From: Orenia marismortui DSM 5156
Lineage (GTDB): Bacteria > Bacillota > Halanaerobiia > Halobacteroidales > Halobacteroidaceae
Length of the DNA: 64,000 nt
NCBI RefSeq assembly: GCF_000379025.1
Contig: NZ_KB900622.1
Coordinates: forward strand, 138,617-202,616
Direction of reading: 5' to 3'
This document shows, piece after piece, positions 45,557 through 54,322 of this stretch; position 1 is the first letter of the stretch; each line of letters starts with the position of its first letter. Below the pieces are notes generated by a model, which saw only the letters and a program-made list of their open reading frames with translations, did no database searches and was not told the DNA's origin. Both the position numbers and the translations under genes were made by a program.

Positions 45557-45884
45557 TCAAGAAATCTGTATCCACAAAACAGATATCACCTAAATCAAAA
45601 AGCCATTTTTCAAACTGCGGGAATGATTTGCCATAGTTATCAGCTTTGTTCATAGCCCAAGCAATCTGTAGCGGTTTGATAAAATCAATCTTATCAAATA
45701 AGCTTTCATCAGCATTTTTGATATTAAAGTCATCAAAGGCATCTAATAACCCCATTACATCAGTCAGATCTTCAATCAAATTAGCTTTTTTCTCTTGAGT
45801 ACTAAACTCTTGTGAATAATATAAAAGAGCTAAAGGTGTAGCCCTTAGCCCTAATTCTTTCTCTCCTATTTTTGCTATTTTCAT
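45468..45884 (-). CDS. Tail assembly chaperone (gpG-like)
   Basis: Helps fold and assemble the tape measure protein into the tail. About 138 aa, mostly helical (ELGLRATPLALLYYSQEF; PLQIAWAMNKADNYGKSFPQFEKW). Start chosen at the ATG at 45884 after AAGGAG. Ends in a Lys-rich stretch (RRSKKKQGKDPETAE) that coincides with the proposed slippery site. Between major tail protein and tape measure gene, the canonical place. Confidence 0.85.
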   Translation of the reverse strand: MKIAKIGEKELGLRATPLALLYYSQEFSTQEKKANLIEDLTDVMGLLDAFDDFNIKNADESLFDKIDFIKPLQIAWAMNKADNYGKSFPQFEKWLFDLGDICFVDTDFLIEVVEESLNGFPAFRRSKKKQGKDPETAE

Positions 45885-45898
45885 CAATATCACTCTCC

Positions 45899-46804
45899 TT
45901 AAGATACATTCGGCATTTTTACAGCATCAAAGAATGAATTATATGCAGCTTGATTAGTATCTGATAATTCTAAAGCCCCTTTGACATATCTATTTTCACC
46001 CTCAGTCGGTAGCATGTCAATAGGCATACTATCAGTTTGAGGGTCGACACTAGCTTCTCTAGTTGAAGCCTCTTGCCCTGGTCTACTTGGTTCACATCTA
46101 TAAAACACCATTCTTCTATTTTTCTCATCTCCACTCACTTCAAAAAGTAATGCGAAAGCTTTATAATCATCTTCAGTTGATTCTACTAACATTCCATCAT
46201 TATCTTTCATCATTCCTAGTATTTCTACTAAGATATCATCTGGAATATTGGCCATCTCTAAATCGCCAGAATAACCGTTATTAGTAGTATAGATAAAGTA
46301 ACGAGTATCGTCTGCATAAAATTCTGTCTTATCCCCTTCAGGATCCATCGACAAATTGACTGCCCCGGGTACTTTTCGAGGAACTCCATATCCTGTTGTT
46401 CCATCTACTACATCTTGAGCAGTTCCCATAGTCGCTCCGGTAGTTCCTGTATCAGCAAAAGTAACATCTAACGTAGTATCATTAGCCTGTGCCACTTTTG
46501 TAGCCAAATAGACATTTCCTGCATCATGCCAAGCCCTAAAAGTTCCAGAAATTATATCGTCATCATTCAAGATGTTAACAATTGCAGATGCTACCTTCGA
46601 TACATTCGTGTGAGTTTCAGAGGCAAGAGGAACTACAACACCAGCAGGAGAATCAACCCCTAGCAAAGTATCTGCTGTTACTGTTAACCCAATTTCTCCA
46701 TCTGTACTTGGTGGATCAGTCACCTTTATCTTGATCGTCTGCGATACTCCGATTGGGGCTATATGCACATTTTTAAGACCAAATTTAACTTTATTTTGAC
46801 TCAT
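45899..46804 (-). CDS. Major tail protein (phi13 family) with an inserted domain
   Basis: Tail tube subunit. 301 aa. The family signature KVKFGLKNVHIAPI starts at residue 5, but its usual continuation (VPGAVNLSMDPEGDKTEFYADD) appears only at about residue 145. The roughly 120 residues between are Thr/Ala/Val-rich and beta-like, probably a surface-exposed domain on the tube. C-terminal half (NGYSGDLEMANIPDDIL; FLFEVSGDEKNRR-like region) is normal. ATG behind AAGGAGG. Confidence 0.88.
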   Translation of the reverse strand: MSQNKVKFGLKNVHIAPIGVSQTIKIKVTDPPSTDGEIGLTVTADTLLGVDSPAGVVVPLASETHTNVSKVASAIVNILNDDDIISGTFRAWHDAGNVYLATKVAQANDTTLDVTFADTGTTGATMGTAQDVVDGTTGYGVPRKVPGAVNLSMDPEGDKTEFYADDTRYFIYTTNNGYSGDLEMANIPDDILVEILGMMKDNDGMLVESTEDDYKAFALLFEVSGDEKNRRMVFYRCEPSRPGQEASTREASVDPQTDSMPIDMLPTEGENRYVKGALELSDTNQAAYNSFFDAVKMPNVS

Positions 46805-46817
46805 AATTTATTCCTCC

Positions 46818-47132
46818 TTAAATTAATTGAATTTCATACACAATTTGAATCATATCCTCTTTTTCAATATCAGTTTCTCGCTTACCATAAGATAAACCTA
46901 ATTCCTTTAACTTGCCTTCTATCGCTTCCTCGGTTGGAGGATGTTTGATAGTATTGTAATACTCTATACTACAGTCAGTTATCTTCTTGTAGTTGATGTT
47001 GTCTGCATATAGATCATCGCTTTCATTTTCAAGGACTACCGCAAAAGGTGGAGAAGTAGGTTCTTTGAATTTTCTATAAGCACATTGTAAGCCTAATGTT
47101 TTTATAGCATCAATCAAATCTAAGTAAGTCAT
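46818..47132 (-). CDS. Phage neck / tail-completion protein
   Basis: 104 aa, mixed alpha-beta (YLDLIDAIKTLGLQCAYRKF; SPPFAVVLENESDDLYADN), ending with MIQIVYEIQLI. Size and place between the HK97 gp10-like gene and the major tail gene match a tail-terminator or completion protein. Start overlaps the upstream stop region with an AGGTGAT site. Assignment rests mainly on position. Confidence 0.6.
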   Translation of the reverse strand: MTYLDLIDAIKTLGLQCAYRKFKEPTSPPFAVVLENESDDLYADNINYKKITDCSIEYYNTIKHPPTEEAIEGKLKELGLSYGKRETDIEKEDMIQIVYEIQLI

Positions 47133-47357
47133 TTAATCACCTACAAATTCTCTTTTTAAATCTTTTTCTATCTCTTCTTTTAGAGTTGGAATACTTAAAT
47201 TATCCTCTGAACCATAATACTCAAATTTACCATCAAACGAGTTGAATCTAGTTTTTACTGTGTATGAAACATTAGCAGTTCTGAAATTTAAATATTCTTT
47301 ATTCCCATCTCTAACACGTTCATGGTTTAAGTTTATATCCTTGATTATAATTTCCAT
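47133..47357 (-). CDS. Hypothetical small phage head-tail protein
   Basis: 74 aa. Begins MEIIIKDINLNHERV; beta-strand-like (YLNFRTANVSYTVKTRFNSFDGKFEYYG) with a charged C-terminal helix. Not recognised. It abuts its neighbours with no gap, so is co-translated in the connector cluster. Confidence 0.6.
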   Translation of the reverse strand: MEIIIKDINLNHERVRDGNKEYLNFRTANVSYTVKTRFNSFDGKFEYYGSEDNLSIPTLKEEIEKDLKREFVGD

Positions 47358-47753
47358 CTATTTCCCACCCTTCTTAATAATTTCCTCCACTCTTTTCTCA
47401 AATAGTTCACTATATTTTTTCTCTACAGGTTCTATATGCTTTTGCCCTGGCGTCCTTGAACCATCCCTATTCAAGTGACCACCCTCCAAAAGATGTGTCA
47501 ACTGAGGTTTTTCCTTATTGTAGACTGTGTGACCTACTTCATCACCTCGACCAGTTTTCTTTCTACTCCAGCCATCAGCATAATGCTCTCCATCGTTATC
47601 ACTACGAGGAGAAGTCTGCTTTAGCTCATTTTTAGCCTCATTAGCAGTTTTTTTAGCTTCTTTTTCTATACCTTGTGAGACGTCATTAGTATAATTCTTA
47701 ACTTCTTGAACAATTGCATCTGCTAGATCATCAATATCAACTGTCCGAGCCAT
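47358..47753 (-). CDS. HK97 gp10-like minor structural protein
   Basis: 131 aa. Helical Lys/Ala-rich N-terminus (EAKKTANEAKNELKQTSP), then HYADGWSRKKTGRGDEVGHTVYNKEKPQLTHLLEGGH, the characteristic Y..GW and LTHLLExGH region of the gp10/tail-completion family. Overlaps the head closure gene by 17 bp. Likely part of the head-tail joint. Confidence 0.85.
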   Translation of the reverse strand: MARTVDIDDLADAIVQEVKNYTNDVSQGIEKEAKKTANEAKNELKQTSPRSDNDGEHYADGWSRKKTGRGDEVGHTVYNKEKPQLTHLLEGGHLNRDGSRTPGQKHIEPVEKKYSELFEKRVEEIIKKGGK

Positions 47754-48141
47754 CTAATTCACCACTCTTCTCGGCCTTTATGATAAACCACATACCACCA
47801 TCATTGAGGGGGTCTGTATCTTTAATGTCAAATATCTCTTTGTTTTTATAGATAATTCTAAAGTCAACAGTATTAAGATCTTCCAGGAATACTACATACC
47901 TAATTTTAAATTTGATAGTCTGCTCTTCTCCAAGAGATTTAGCAGCATAATATTCCTCACCAAATAGCTCTAACCTTTCAGCCCAGATAGTTCTCCAGTC
48001 ACTCCACTGTTCAGTTGGGTTGCCCCATTTATCTGTGATGGGATTACCGTTTTCATCTTTTGAAGTTTTCTTTTGAATAACTATTCTTCTGCGTGGCTTA
48101 GAAGCTAAATCTTTCATAACTTCTTTTTTAGATTTAATCAT
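47737..48141 (-). CDS. Phage head closure / head-tail adaptor protein
   Basis: 134 aa of the SPP1 gp16 / HK97 gp7 type. Typical RRRIVIQKKTSKDENGNPI and WSDWRTIWAERLELFGEEYYAAKSLGEEQTIKFKIRY. Seals the capsid portal after packaging. Start ATG overlaps the upstream stop by 1 nt (TAATG). Confidence 0.85.
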   Translation of the reverse strand: MIKSKKEVMKDLASKPRRRIVIQKKTSKDENGNPITDKWGNPTEQWSDWRTIWAERLELFGEEYYAAKSLGEEQTIKFKIRYVVFLEDLNTVDFRIIYKNKEIFDIKDTDPLNDGGMWFIIKAEKSGELDGSDS

Positions 48142-48422
48142 TATGCATCATCCTCTGGCAGCAGATCTACACCAGTTTTAAGTTGTAACCTTAATAACTC
48201 TCTTTGATAGTTCTCTTCAAAATACTCTGAGGCATTATTATAGACATACCGGACTCTATCAAAAAGTAATGATTTAGCTTGATTATCTAGGGTGTAATCT
48301 AATTCCACGCCCATTAGCTCATTAATCCAATCTTTGCTCCTGTCTATCATTCCTTGGATTAGCTCATTTTCATCTTCCCAAGTTACCTTAAGGTATTCTT
48401 TGATTTCCTCTAACTCTGTCAT
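48141..48422 (-). CDS. Head-tail connector protein (gp6-like)
   Basis: 93 aa, all helical: LEEIKEYLKVTWEDENELIQGMIDRSKDWI and LLFDRVRYVYNNASEYFEENYQRELLRLQ. This is the HK97 gp6/SPP1 gp15 connector pattern. ATG behind AGGTGG. First gene of the connector cluster after the capsid. Confidence 0.85.
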   Translation of the reverse strand: MTELEEIKEYLKVTWEDENELIQGMIDRSKDWINELMGVELDYTLDNQAKSLLFDRVRYVYNNASEYFEENYQRELLRLQLKTGVDLLPEDDA

Positions 48423-48449
48423 TTTGCCACCTGCTTTTTAATCAAATTA

Positions 48450-48475
48450 AAAGAGACTGGGATCAACCAGCCCCT
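48450..48475 (-). terminator. Small hairpin between capsid and connector genes
   Basis: CTGG/CCAG stem with flanking pairs (minus strand GGCTGGTTGATCCCAGTC), then CTCTTTTAATTTG and the connector ribosome site. Could reduce transcription past the highly expressed capsid gene. Confidence 0.4.
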
Positions 48476-48488
48476 TAATTATTTATGA

Positions 48489-49943
48489 TTATGATTTAGT
48501 AACAACTACAGTATAAGTTTCAGTTTCTGCTCCAAGAGTAACTGTAATTGTAACTGTATTATCACCAGTAGTCCAAGTAGCAGCAGAACCATTATCAACA
48601 GCAGTTCCATCTATATCAATTGCAACTGTAGCTTCTCCATCTATAGTTGTAGCTGTAATAGTATTAGTAGCATCAGTAGTTGCAGCAGTATAGTAGTGAG
48701 TAGACTTATTGAATGTTGGATCTAAATCCAAACTACCAATGTTTAAGTCAGCTAATCTTGCATCACCGATATTAACTACTTCCACTTGATCAATATAAGA
48801 CTGTAAATTAGAAATATCAAACCTTTTAAATGATACGCTGTCAAGAGGTTTACCATTACCATAGAGCTTAGTTAAATATACTCTTTCATCTTCTAAGAAA
48901 CGATATTCATCAGAATATTCAATTCTACCGCCCTTTGAAGTTCCTAGTGCCATAAAATAACGATTTCCAATACCAATTACAATTTCTCCTTCAGGTATAT
49001 GAACCGATTGGACAGGATTTGTTGGGAACGGGAAAACATTATTAACATAAGTGCCATCTGCCCTTTTCATTGAAGTGGCTGGCATAATCTTTCTAAAATA
49101 ATCAACCGGATTAACTAATAACAATACCTGACTAATCTTTCTGTTTAATCCATTCGGAGATTTTGACAAGTCAGCAAGAATATTACCATATGAAACTGTA
49201 TCGATCTTATTAAGAGGGTTGATAGGCAACAATTGAAAACCATCTGCTGGATCTAGTGCAGAATTAGGGTCTTTTCTCATTCCGACAGGTTCTTCTAAAC
49301 CTGTACCATTAATAATCCCATCTTCAAGTCCGTTTGCAATAGCTTCAGATAAAATTGTTCTTATATATCTATCTAACCATTCTGGACCTAAATCAATCAT
49401 AGATTTAGAAACTGGAATAAATGCGGAAAGTTTCTTCTGGCTTAAATCCATTTCTTTAAATCCACCAGTTAATTCTTTTACTATTTCTGATGTCAATTTA
49501 CCCCATTTACCTAATTGTCTACCTTGCTCATTGACAATCATTTTAACAAGTACACTTGTTGGCATGAAATTAATTGCATCTAATAAAGGATGCTCTTCGG
49601 TCAAATCATCAAACACTGCTTCAATAACAGTTTCAGGCAACACTAAATCCATATCAGCATCAGTAATAGCTTGTTTTGGATTTGAAGACCCCATTACCTC
49701 ACCAAAGGCTTGATAAAATTTATTTTCTTTGCTAGTTAAGGCTCTAACCCCTCTCCCGGCTAATACTTGATTGTCAGCTGCTTGAACTAATCCCTTTGCT
49801 TCTGCCATAACTGCTTCTTGGAGAATATCAGTATAATCTGTAAATGCCTGAGCAAAAGATTCTTCGTCACCATCTTTCATAGCTTGGTTTAGCTTGTTAG
49901 CAATTTCTGCTTTCTGTTGCAAAACTTTATCCATGTTTTTCAT
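48489..49943 (-). CDS. Major capsid protein (HK97 fold) with C-terminal Ig-like domain
   Basis: 484 aa. N-terminal scaffold-like coiled coil (MDKVLQQKAEIANKLNQAM, about 1-100), then the HK97 fold (LPETVIEAVFDDLTEEHPLLDAINF to VYLTKLYGNGKPLDSVSFKRFDIS). From about residue 395 a cadherin-like/Ig-like beta domain follows (LDLDPTFNKSTHYYT; WTTGDNTVTITVTLGAETETYTV), probably displayed on the capsid surface. ATG 10 nt after AGGAGG. Cleaved by the upstream ClpP-type protease. Confidence 0.93.
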   Translation of the reverse strand: MKNMDKVLQQKAEIANKLNQAMKDGDEESFAQAFTDYTDILQEAVMAEAKGLVQAADNQVLAGRGVRALTSKENKFYQAFGEVMGSSNPKQAITDADMDLVLPETVIEAVFDDLTEEHPLLDAINFMPTSVLVKMIVNEQGRQLGKWGKLTSEIVKELTGGFKEMDLSQKKLSAFIPVSKSMIDLGPEWLDRYIRTILSEAIANGLEDGIINGTGLEEPVGMRKDPNSALDPADGFQLLPINPLNKIDTVSYGNILADLSKSPNGLNRKISQVLLLVNPVDYFRKIMPATSMKRADGTYVNNVFPFPTNPVQSVHIPEGEIVIGIGNRYFMALGTSKGGRIEYSDEYRFLEDERVYLTKLYGNGKPLDSVSFKRFDISNLQSYIDQVEVVNIGDARLADLNIGSLDLDPTFNKSTHYYTAATTDATNTITATTIDGEATVAIDIDGTAVDNGSAATWTTGDNTVTITVTLGAETETYTVVVTKS

Positions 49944-49945
49944 AA

Positions 49946-50764
49946 TTAATCTTCCTCCTTATTAGCGAATAACGCCATAAATAAATTTTTTGGTTTATTT
50001 TCTTGCGGTTCTAGGTCATTATTATCATTAGGGATAGGCTTAGGATCAGGTTTTGGTTCTGCCTCTTTTGGCTTCTGGGCTAATTGTTTAATTTGTGCAG
50101 ATAAAGCCCTGCTATAACTTAACTGTTGCTCTAATGTCTTATTAGCTTTTTGTAACAACTGTTTAGCTTCTGTTAAATCAGCTTCTTCAGCTATTACTTC
50201 ATCTGCTAAACCATAATCCAAGCACTCTTGGGCAGTAAGCCAAGTTTCATTATCTAATAACTCGATAAGTTCCTCTTCACTTATTTTGCCACCTGATTTC
50301 TCAAGGTAAGCTTGTCTATTACCTTCCATTAATTTATCTAGGTCATCAGCTGCTTTTCTTAGCTGATTAGCATTGCCAGCTACAACATCCCACATATTAT
50401 GAATCATTTGCATTGTATTAGAATACATCTTAACTTCATCACAGGCTGTCAAAATGAAAGAAGCTGCTGAACACGCAAACCCATCAACATAAGCTGTGAT
50501 AGTTGCTTGGTGTCTTTTTAATTGATTTCTAATAGCCATAGCTTCATATACAGAACCACCATAACTATTGACATATAGGTTAATCTGTTTCGCATCTGGA
50601 TATTTAGCTAATTCTTCTCTAAAGAATTTTGCAGAAGTTTCACTTTCGACTACACTCCAAGTCCACCAATCCATGTAATCACTTTCTATATCATCATAGA
50701 TGTATAGTTCTAATACATCTGGTTGCTCTGTTGCTTGTTTAAATTGCCACAATCTTTTTTTCAT
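49946..50764 (-). CDS. Head maturation protease, ClpP-related
   Basis: Removes the capsid scaffold domain. 272 aa with a ClpP/crotonase-like fold: LYVNSYGGSVYEAMAIRNQL, nucleophile Ser in GFACSAASFIL near residue 99, His in MQMIHNMWD near residue 122 and an Asp further on. The C-terminal tail is Pro/Lys-rich. Immediately between portal and capsid genes. Confidence 0.92.
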   Translation of the reverse strand: MKKRLWQFKQATEQPDVLELYIYDDIESDYMDWWTWSVVESETSAKFFREELAKYPDAKQINLYVNSYGGSVYEAMAIRNQLKRHQATITAYVDGFACSAASFILTACDEVKMYSNTMQMIHNMWDVVAGNANQLRKAADDLDKLMEGNRQAYLEKSGGKISEEELIELLDNETWLTAQECLDYGLADEVIAEEADLTEAKQLLQKANKTLEQQLSYSRALSAQIKQLAQKPKEAEPKPDPKPIPNDNNDLEPQENKPKNLFMALFANKEED

Positions 50765-51919
50765 CTAATCACCTCCATTTTTAATTCTTTGTTCGATTTC
50801 TTCATAATTCTTAGTCATAAACCTCTTTGTACTCCACTCAGTTCCAATTGGTTCCATTCCAAGAGATTTCAAACAATCATCAACTGTATAACTTCCAATT
50901 CTTAATAAAATCTCTAGTGAACCAGCAATATCCTTAATATTGACAGCTTTAATCATTGAAGTGTTAACCTTCATGTATGTTCTATTAAGATAATCTTTTC
51001 TACCATATAGCTTACGATTTATTTCATCAGTAATAAGCTCAGCTATAGGATTGATGCAAAAAGTAAGAAAGTAATCAATTAGCTTTTCAATATCTGCTAT
51101 TTCCCCTTTAATTAATTGCGGAGGGATTTGAAGAGCTATAGCCACAAAATCAAATATGTCATTGATAAATGACCTTATCTCCTTATTATCTGCTCCACCC
51201 TTTACCCCGATATTAGAAGAAAGTTCATCTATTTCAATATCATTAGTAAGTGGAACAACAGCTTCTCCCTCAGCTTCAAAGAATTTTTTGAATTTTTTCT
51301 CAAATAAAGCTTTCAAATCAGCTTGAGCTTCATCAGTCTGGGGATATTTAGTCGGTACTTTAACCCCTAATTTTCTTGAATTATTCTTTTTATAATTCTT
51401 TTGACTGATTTCAATTAACTTTGAATACGATCTATTTAAACCTTCAATCACATTCTGAATTTTTTCATTATGCAATTCAAAATGAAAAACATCAGGTTCA
51501 ATATATGAATTTCTTAAAGAAAGATCATCAATCACTATATCGTGATATACATATGGTTTGAAAGCAAACGGTTCAACTTCAAAATCATCAGCTACATAAA
51601 AGTTATACCCTTGCTGTATTACTAAAGCTTCATTGTTTCTAATTAATTTCGATACTACATCTCGCCAAAACTTAGAGGATGATTTGTTTGGGTTTGGCTC
51701 CACATTAAAAAGATAATAATTGTTTTTCTTAACCTCTTTTCCATTTTCAAAGGTTTGGAACTCACTTCTGGACACTGCATTAGCAATTAAATTAATACAG
51801 GCCTGTACAGCTAATTCCTTAAAGAATACTTCTCCTGCCAATTCTCCTACATAAGCATCAAGCCCCAATGTTCCAGTATCCTTATTGAATAGTCCTAAGA
51901 ACCAGTCCCATACCGCCAT
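50765..51919 (-). CDS. Portal protein (HK97 family)
   Basis: Dodecameric DNA channel at one capsid vertex. 384 aa. VQACINLIANAVSRSEFQTF near residue 40 and the C-terminal FVAIALQIPPQLIKGE plus FCINPIAELITDEINRKLY are typical of Phage_portal. Stop abuts the protease start. ATG after GGGGGTG. Confidence 0.92.
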   Translation of the reverse strand: MAVWDWFLGLFNKDTGTLGLDAYVGELAGEVFFKELAVQACINLIANAVSRSEFQTFENGKEVKKNNYYLFNVEPNPNKSSSKFWRDVVSKLIRNNEALVIQQGYNFYVADDFEVEPFAFKPYVYHDIVIDDLSLRNSYIEPDVFHFELHNEKIQNVIEGLNRSYSKLIEISQKNYKKNNSRKLGVKVPTKYPQTDEAQADLKALFEKKFKKFFEAEGEAVVPLTNDIEIDELSSNIGVKGGADNKEIRSFINDIFDFVAIALQIPPQLIKGEIADIEKLIDYFLTFCINPIAELITDEINRKLYGRKDYLNRTYMKVNTSMIKAVNIKDIAGSLEILLRIGSYTVDDCLKSLGMEPIGTEWSTKRFMTKNYEEIEQRIKNGGD

Positions 51920-51932
51920 AATTCACCCCCTT

Positions 51933-51965
51933 TAAATAAAAATAACACCTAATTAGTAGGTGTAA
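51933..51965 (-). terminator. Hairpin upstream of the portal gene
   Basis: ACACCT (51945-51950) pairs perfectly with AGGTGT (51958-51963), then TTATTTTTATTTAAAGGGGGTG on the minus strand, so a U-tract leads into the portal ribosome site. It overlaps the end of the terminase gene. Confidence 0.5.
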
Positions 51966-53593
51966 ACATCTAAACTTATAAAGTTATTATTTTGTTCTTG
52001 CAAATCATCGTCTTGAGTTAAAGCATGAATAAAACCAAAGAAACCATCAGTTTTTCTAGTCTTTGGTTCAATCTTTAAATAAGTTGTATTACCTTTTTTA
52101 TCAACCTCAATACAAGTGTTATTTGTATACCACCTCATAGTTGGATTATCTCCAAATACTAAAGTTTCTTCTGAAAATATATTTTCAACAAGAGGAGCCA
52201 CTTTAGCATGAGTTATTGGACCACTACGCACTTCTTGAAGAGGCAATCCTAACTCTGTAAACTTAGACTTTAATAAGCTCGCTCTGTAACTATCACAGAC
52301 TATATTTTTTATATTGTATAGTTTGGCTTGCTCTAAAAACCAATTAGCCATATCTTCAGCACTGATTGCATCCCTTCTTATGATTGTAATCAGTCCACGA
52401 TCTACCATTTCCTGAACTGGAAATTTAATAGGTCTACTTTCTATTTCTAATGCTTTATGGCATACAAAAGTATGTTCAATATAATACCTTTTTCCTTGAT
52501 ACTTAAATAATAGTCCACAAGAGGCAAAGTCAGTTGTACGAGCATAATCTATTGACCCAATACACTCTAACCCTTTCAACTGCTCAAAAGGTATTGGTTG
52601 ATTAGTAGCCATTATCTTTTCCCAAGGAGCAACAACTGTAAAGTTATCTTGAGCAGGCAAATTACATCTTTTAGTAAGATAATCTTGAGCTTTATGAGGT
52701 TGGTACTTCATCTTAGTCATATCCTTCTCTATCTCTTTTCTCAAACTTGAGAAATAAGGCAATGAAGGATTAGCTTTAACCATTGCTTCAATGTCCTGGG
52801 CTTCTTCTTTTTTATCTAATTTATATATTAAAGGTAATAGTCCAAGATCTTTAATTTCTCCACTCAACACTTTTTTAGCAAGCTCTTTCTGATCATCAAG
52901 AACTCCACCCCTGACATATCCATCAGTAGTGATATAAAAAGTCCTGGAATGTTTCCTCTTACCAAATCCAGAAGTAAAAACTTTTATAGTTTCGTAATCT
53001 TCATACTCATGAATTTCATCAAAGAGTAAACAAGCAGATCTCTTACCGTCTTTTGTTCGTGCATTTGAAGTGTTGTACTTAATATAAGAACTAGTTTTCA
53101 AGTTAGTTATCTTCTGTTTGGTTTTATAGAAAAAGTACTTTGATTTATCCCAGGTATCCTCTAGCACATTATATACATCATCGAAAGAAGTTTTTGCTTG
53201 GTCCTCGTTGTTAGCAATGATATCAACATTGTACCCCTTAACTCCATGATAATGAGTAGTCAGGTACCATATTACAGGAGAAATAAAACCATTTTTACCA
53301 TTTCCTCTGCCCATCATAATTAAATATTCATCAAAAACTACTGTATCATCACTTTTGTAATAACAATGAATCAATGCCAAAATAAAAAGCTCCCAGTCTA
53401 GGAGCTTGAATTCAAAATATTTTTCTATTAGTTCTACAGCTTTATCTATCATATCAGCTTTGATCATTACATCTGGATTATCTAATTTAGATTCTATATA
53501 ATCCATAGCTAACTTTATTTCTTTGGAAGATACTCTTTCTCCATTTCTAATTTTCTTAATATACTCATCAATATATTTGTGGTATTTGTACAT
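51953..53593 (-). CDS. Terminase large subunit
   Basis: ATP-driven DNA packaging motor and nuclease. 546 aa, Terminase_1 family. Walker A MGRGNGKNGF near residues 94-103, Walker B SACLLFDEIHEYE near 186, and nuclease Asp residues starting at IGSIDYARTTDFAS near 344. ATG at 53593 with the nearest site GGTGAGTG. Follows the P27-type small subunit; the pair is typical of cos-packaging phages. Confidence 0.95.
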   Translation of the reverse strand: MYKYHKYIDEYIKKIRNGERVSSKEIKLAMDYIESKLDNPDVMIKADMIDKAVELIEKYFEFKLLDWELFILALIHCYYKSDDTVVFDEYLIMMGRGNGKNGFISPVIWYLTTHYHGVKGYNVDIIANNEDQAKTSFDDVYNVLEDTWDKSKYFFYKTKQKITNLKTSSYIKYNTSNARTKDGKRSACLLFDEIHEYEDYETIKVFTSGFGKRKHSRTFYITTDGYVRGGVLDDQKELAKKVLSGEIKDLGLLPLIYKLDKKEEAQDIEAMVKANPSLPYFSSLRKEIEKDMTKMKYQPHKAQDYLTKRCNLPAQDNFTVVAPWEKIMATNQPIPFEQLKGLECIGSIDYARTTDFASCGLLFKYQGKRYYIEHTFVCHKALEIESRPIKFPVQEMVDRGLITIIRRDAISAEDMANWFLEQAKLYNIKNIVCDSYRASLLKSKFTELGLPLQEVRSGPITHAKVAPLVENIFSEETLVFGDNPTMRWYTNNTCIEVDKKGNTTYLKIEPKTRKTDGFFGFIHALTQDDDLQEQNNNFISLDVYTY

Positions 53594-53630
53594 TTACATC
53601 ACTCACCACCTCCGCAGTAAGAAATTAATT

Positions 53631-53945
53631 TTACATTTCCATTGGTATATTTTCTGAATTCTCTTGTTGGCTAGGCTTGATACCAAGGTCGCTGAGGATT
53701 TTCAACATTTGATTATTGGTCTTATGCAGGTTCATTACAGAATCATTCTTTTTATAACCAAATTGATTTTCACCATTTTGATATTTAACACTAACGCCTT
53801 TTTCTTTGATATCCTTGATTAACTCATTCTTGATATCCCACATAGCCATATAATCTTCAATCAAATCTAAAAAATGCTCACCATGAACCCCATTACGATC
53901 TAACTGATCGATCAAATCTTTTTTTATTTCTTCTCTCTTTGACAC
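53631..53945 (-). CDS. Terminase small subunit, P27 family
   Basis: Recognises the packaging site. About 104 aa. Characteristic P27 features: DLIEDYMAMWDIKNELIKDIKEKGVSVKYQNG and KKNDSVMNLHKTNNQMLKILSDLGIKPS. Start: GTG at 53945 after a G-rich tract; an upstream GTG at 53963 reads through that tract. Located between a small gene and the large subunit. Confidence 0.9.
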   Translation of the reverse strand: MSKREEIKKDLIDQLDRNGVHGEHFLDLIEDYMAMWDIKNELIKDIKEKGVSVKYQNGENQFGYKKNDSVMNLHKTNNQMLKILSDLGIKPSQQENSENIPMEM

Positions 53946-54036
53946 TACACCCCACCCCCCCACACCTCATGTGAGATTTTTGATTTATTTCTTTTGTCTT
54001 GTCCCCCTCTCCGGTCCCCTTATATTCTAGGGATTT
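53946..54036. other. G-rich noncoding stretch, candidate cos region
   Basis: On the minus strand GGGGACCGGAGAGGGGGACA (about 54003-54019) and GTGTGGGGGGGTGGGG (53946-53965) stand out in a genome of about one third G+C. They lie between the HNH-side genes and terS, the usual place of cos in HNH/P27 phages. No overhang can be defined by eye. Confidence 0.35.
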
Positions 54037-54318
54037 TCATTTTTTAGACCCGGGGGTATCATTCAATAAACCTATTGGTTTTAAATCAGTATTACCTTTG
54101 CCTTCAACAAGCTCTTTTTCCAACTCATTCTTTAACTCATTAAACTGTAACTTATATTCTTCAAATTCATCTAAAAGTTCTTGGTAATGTTCTTCTCTTA
54201 TTTCCTCATCAATCCTAGCATCTTTGAGAAAAGTTTTGAATCTATCTAATAAAATATTGAACAATACAGTCTCTCTAACACTGAATTCAACTGTTGCAAA
54301 ACGCTTCTCTTTTTCCAT
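54037..54318 (-). CDS. Hypothetical phage protein (93 aa) between HNH and terS
   Basis: 93 aa from the ATG at 54318 behind GGTGATT; a longer in-frame reading to 54408 overlaps the HNH gene and is unlikely. Charged, helical and probably coiled-coil (LLDEFEEYKLQFNELKNELEKEL), C-terminus ending NDTPGSKK. Not recognised. Position suggests a packaging accessory. Confidence 0.65.
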   Translation of the reverse strand: MEKEKRFATVEFSVRETVLFNILLDRFKTFLKDARIDEEIREEHYQELLDEFEEYKLQFNELKNELEKELVEGKGNTDLKPIGLLNDTPGSKK

Positions 54319-54322
54319 CCAA

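Noticed and set aside
53946..53965. Regulatory G-quadruplex before terS
   Set aside because: Runs of G are there but not four evenly spaced tracts; a packaging-site role is equally possible.
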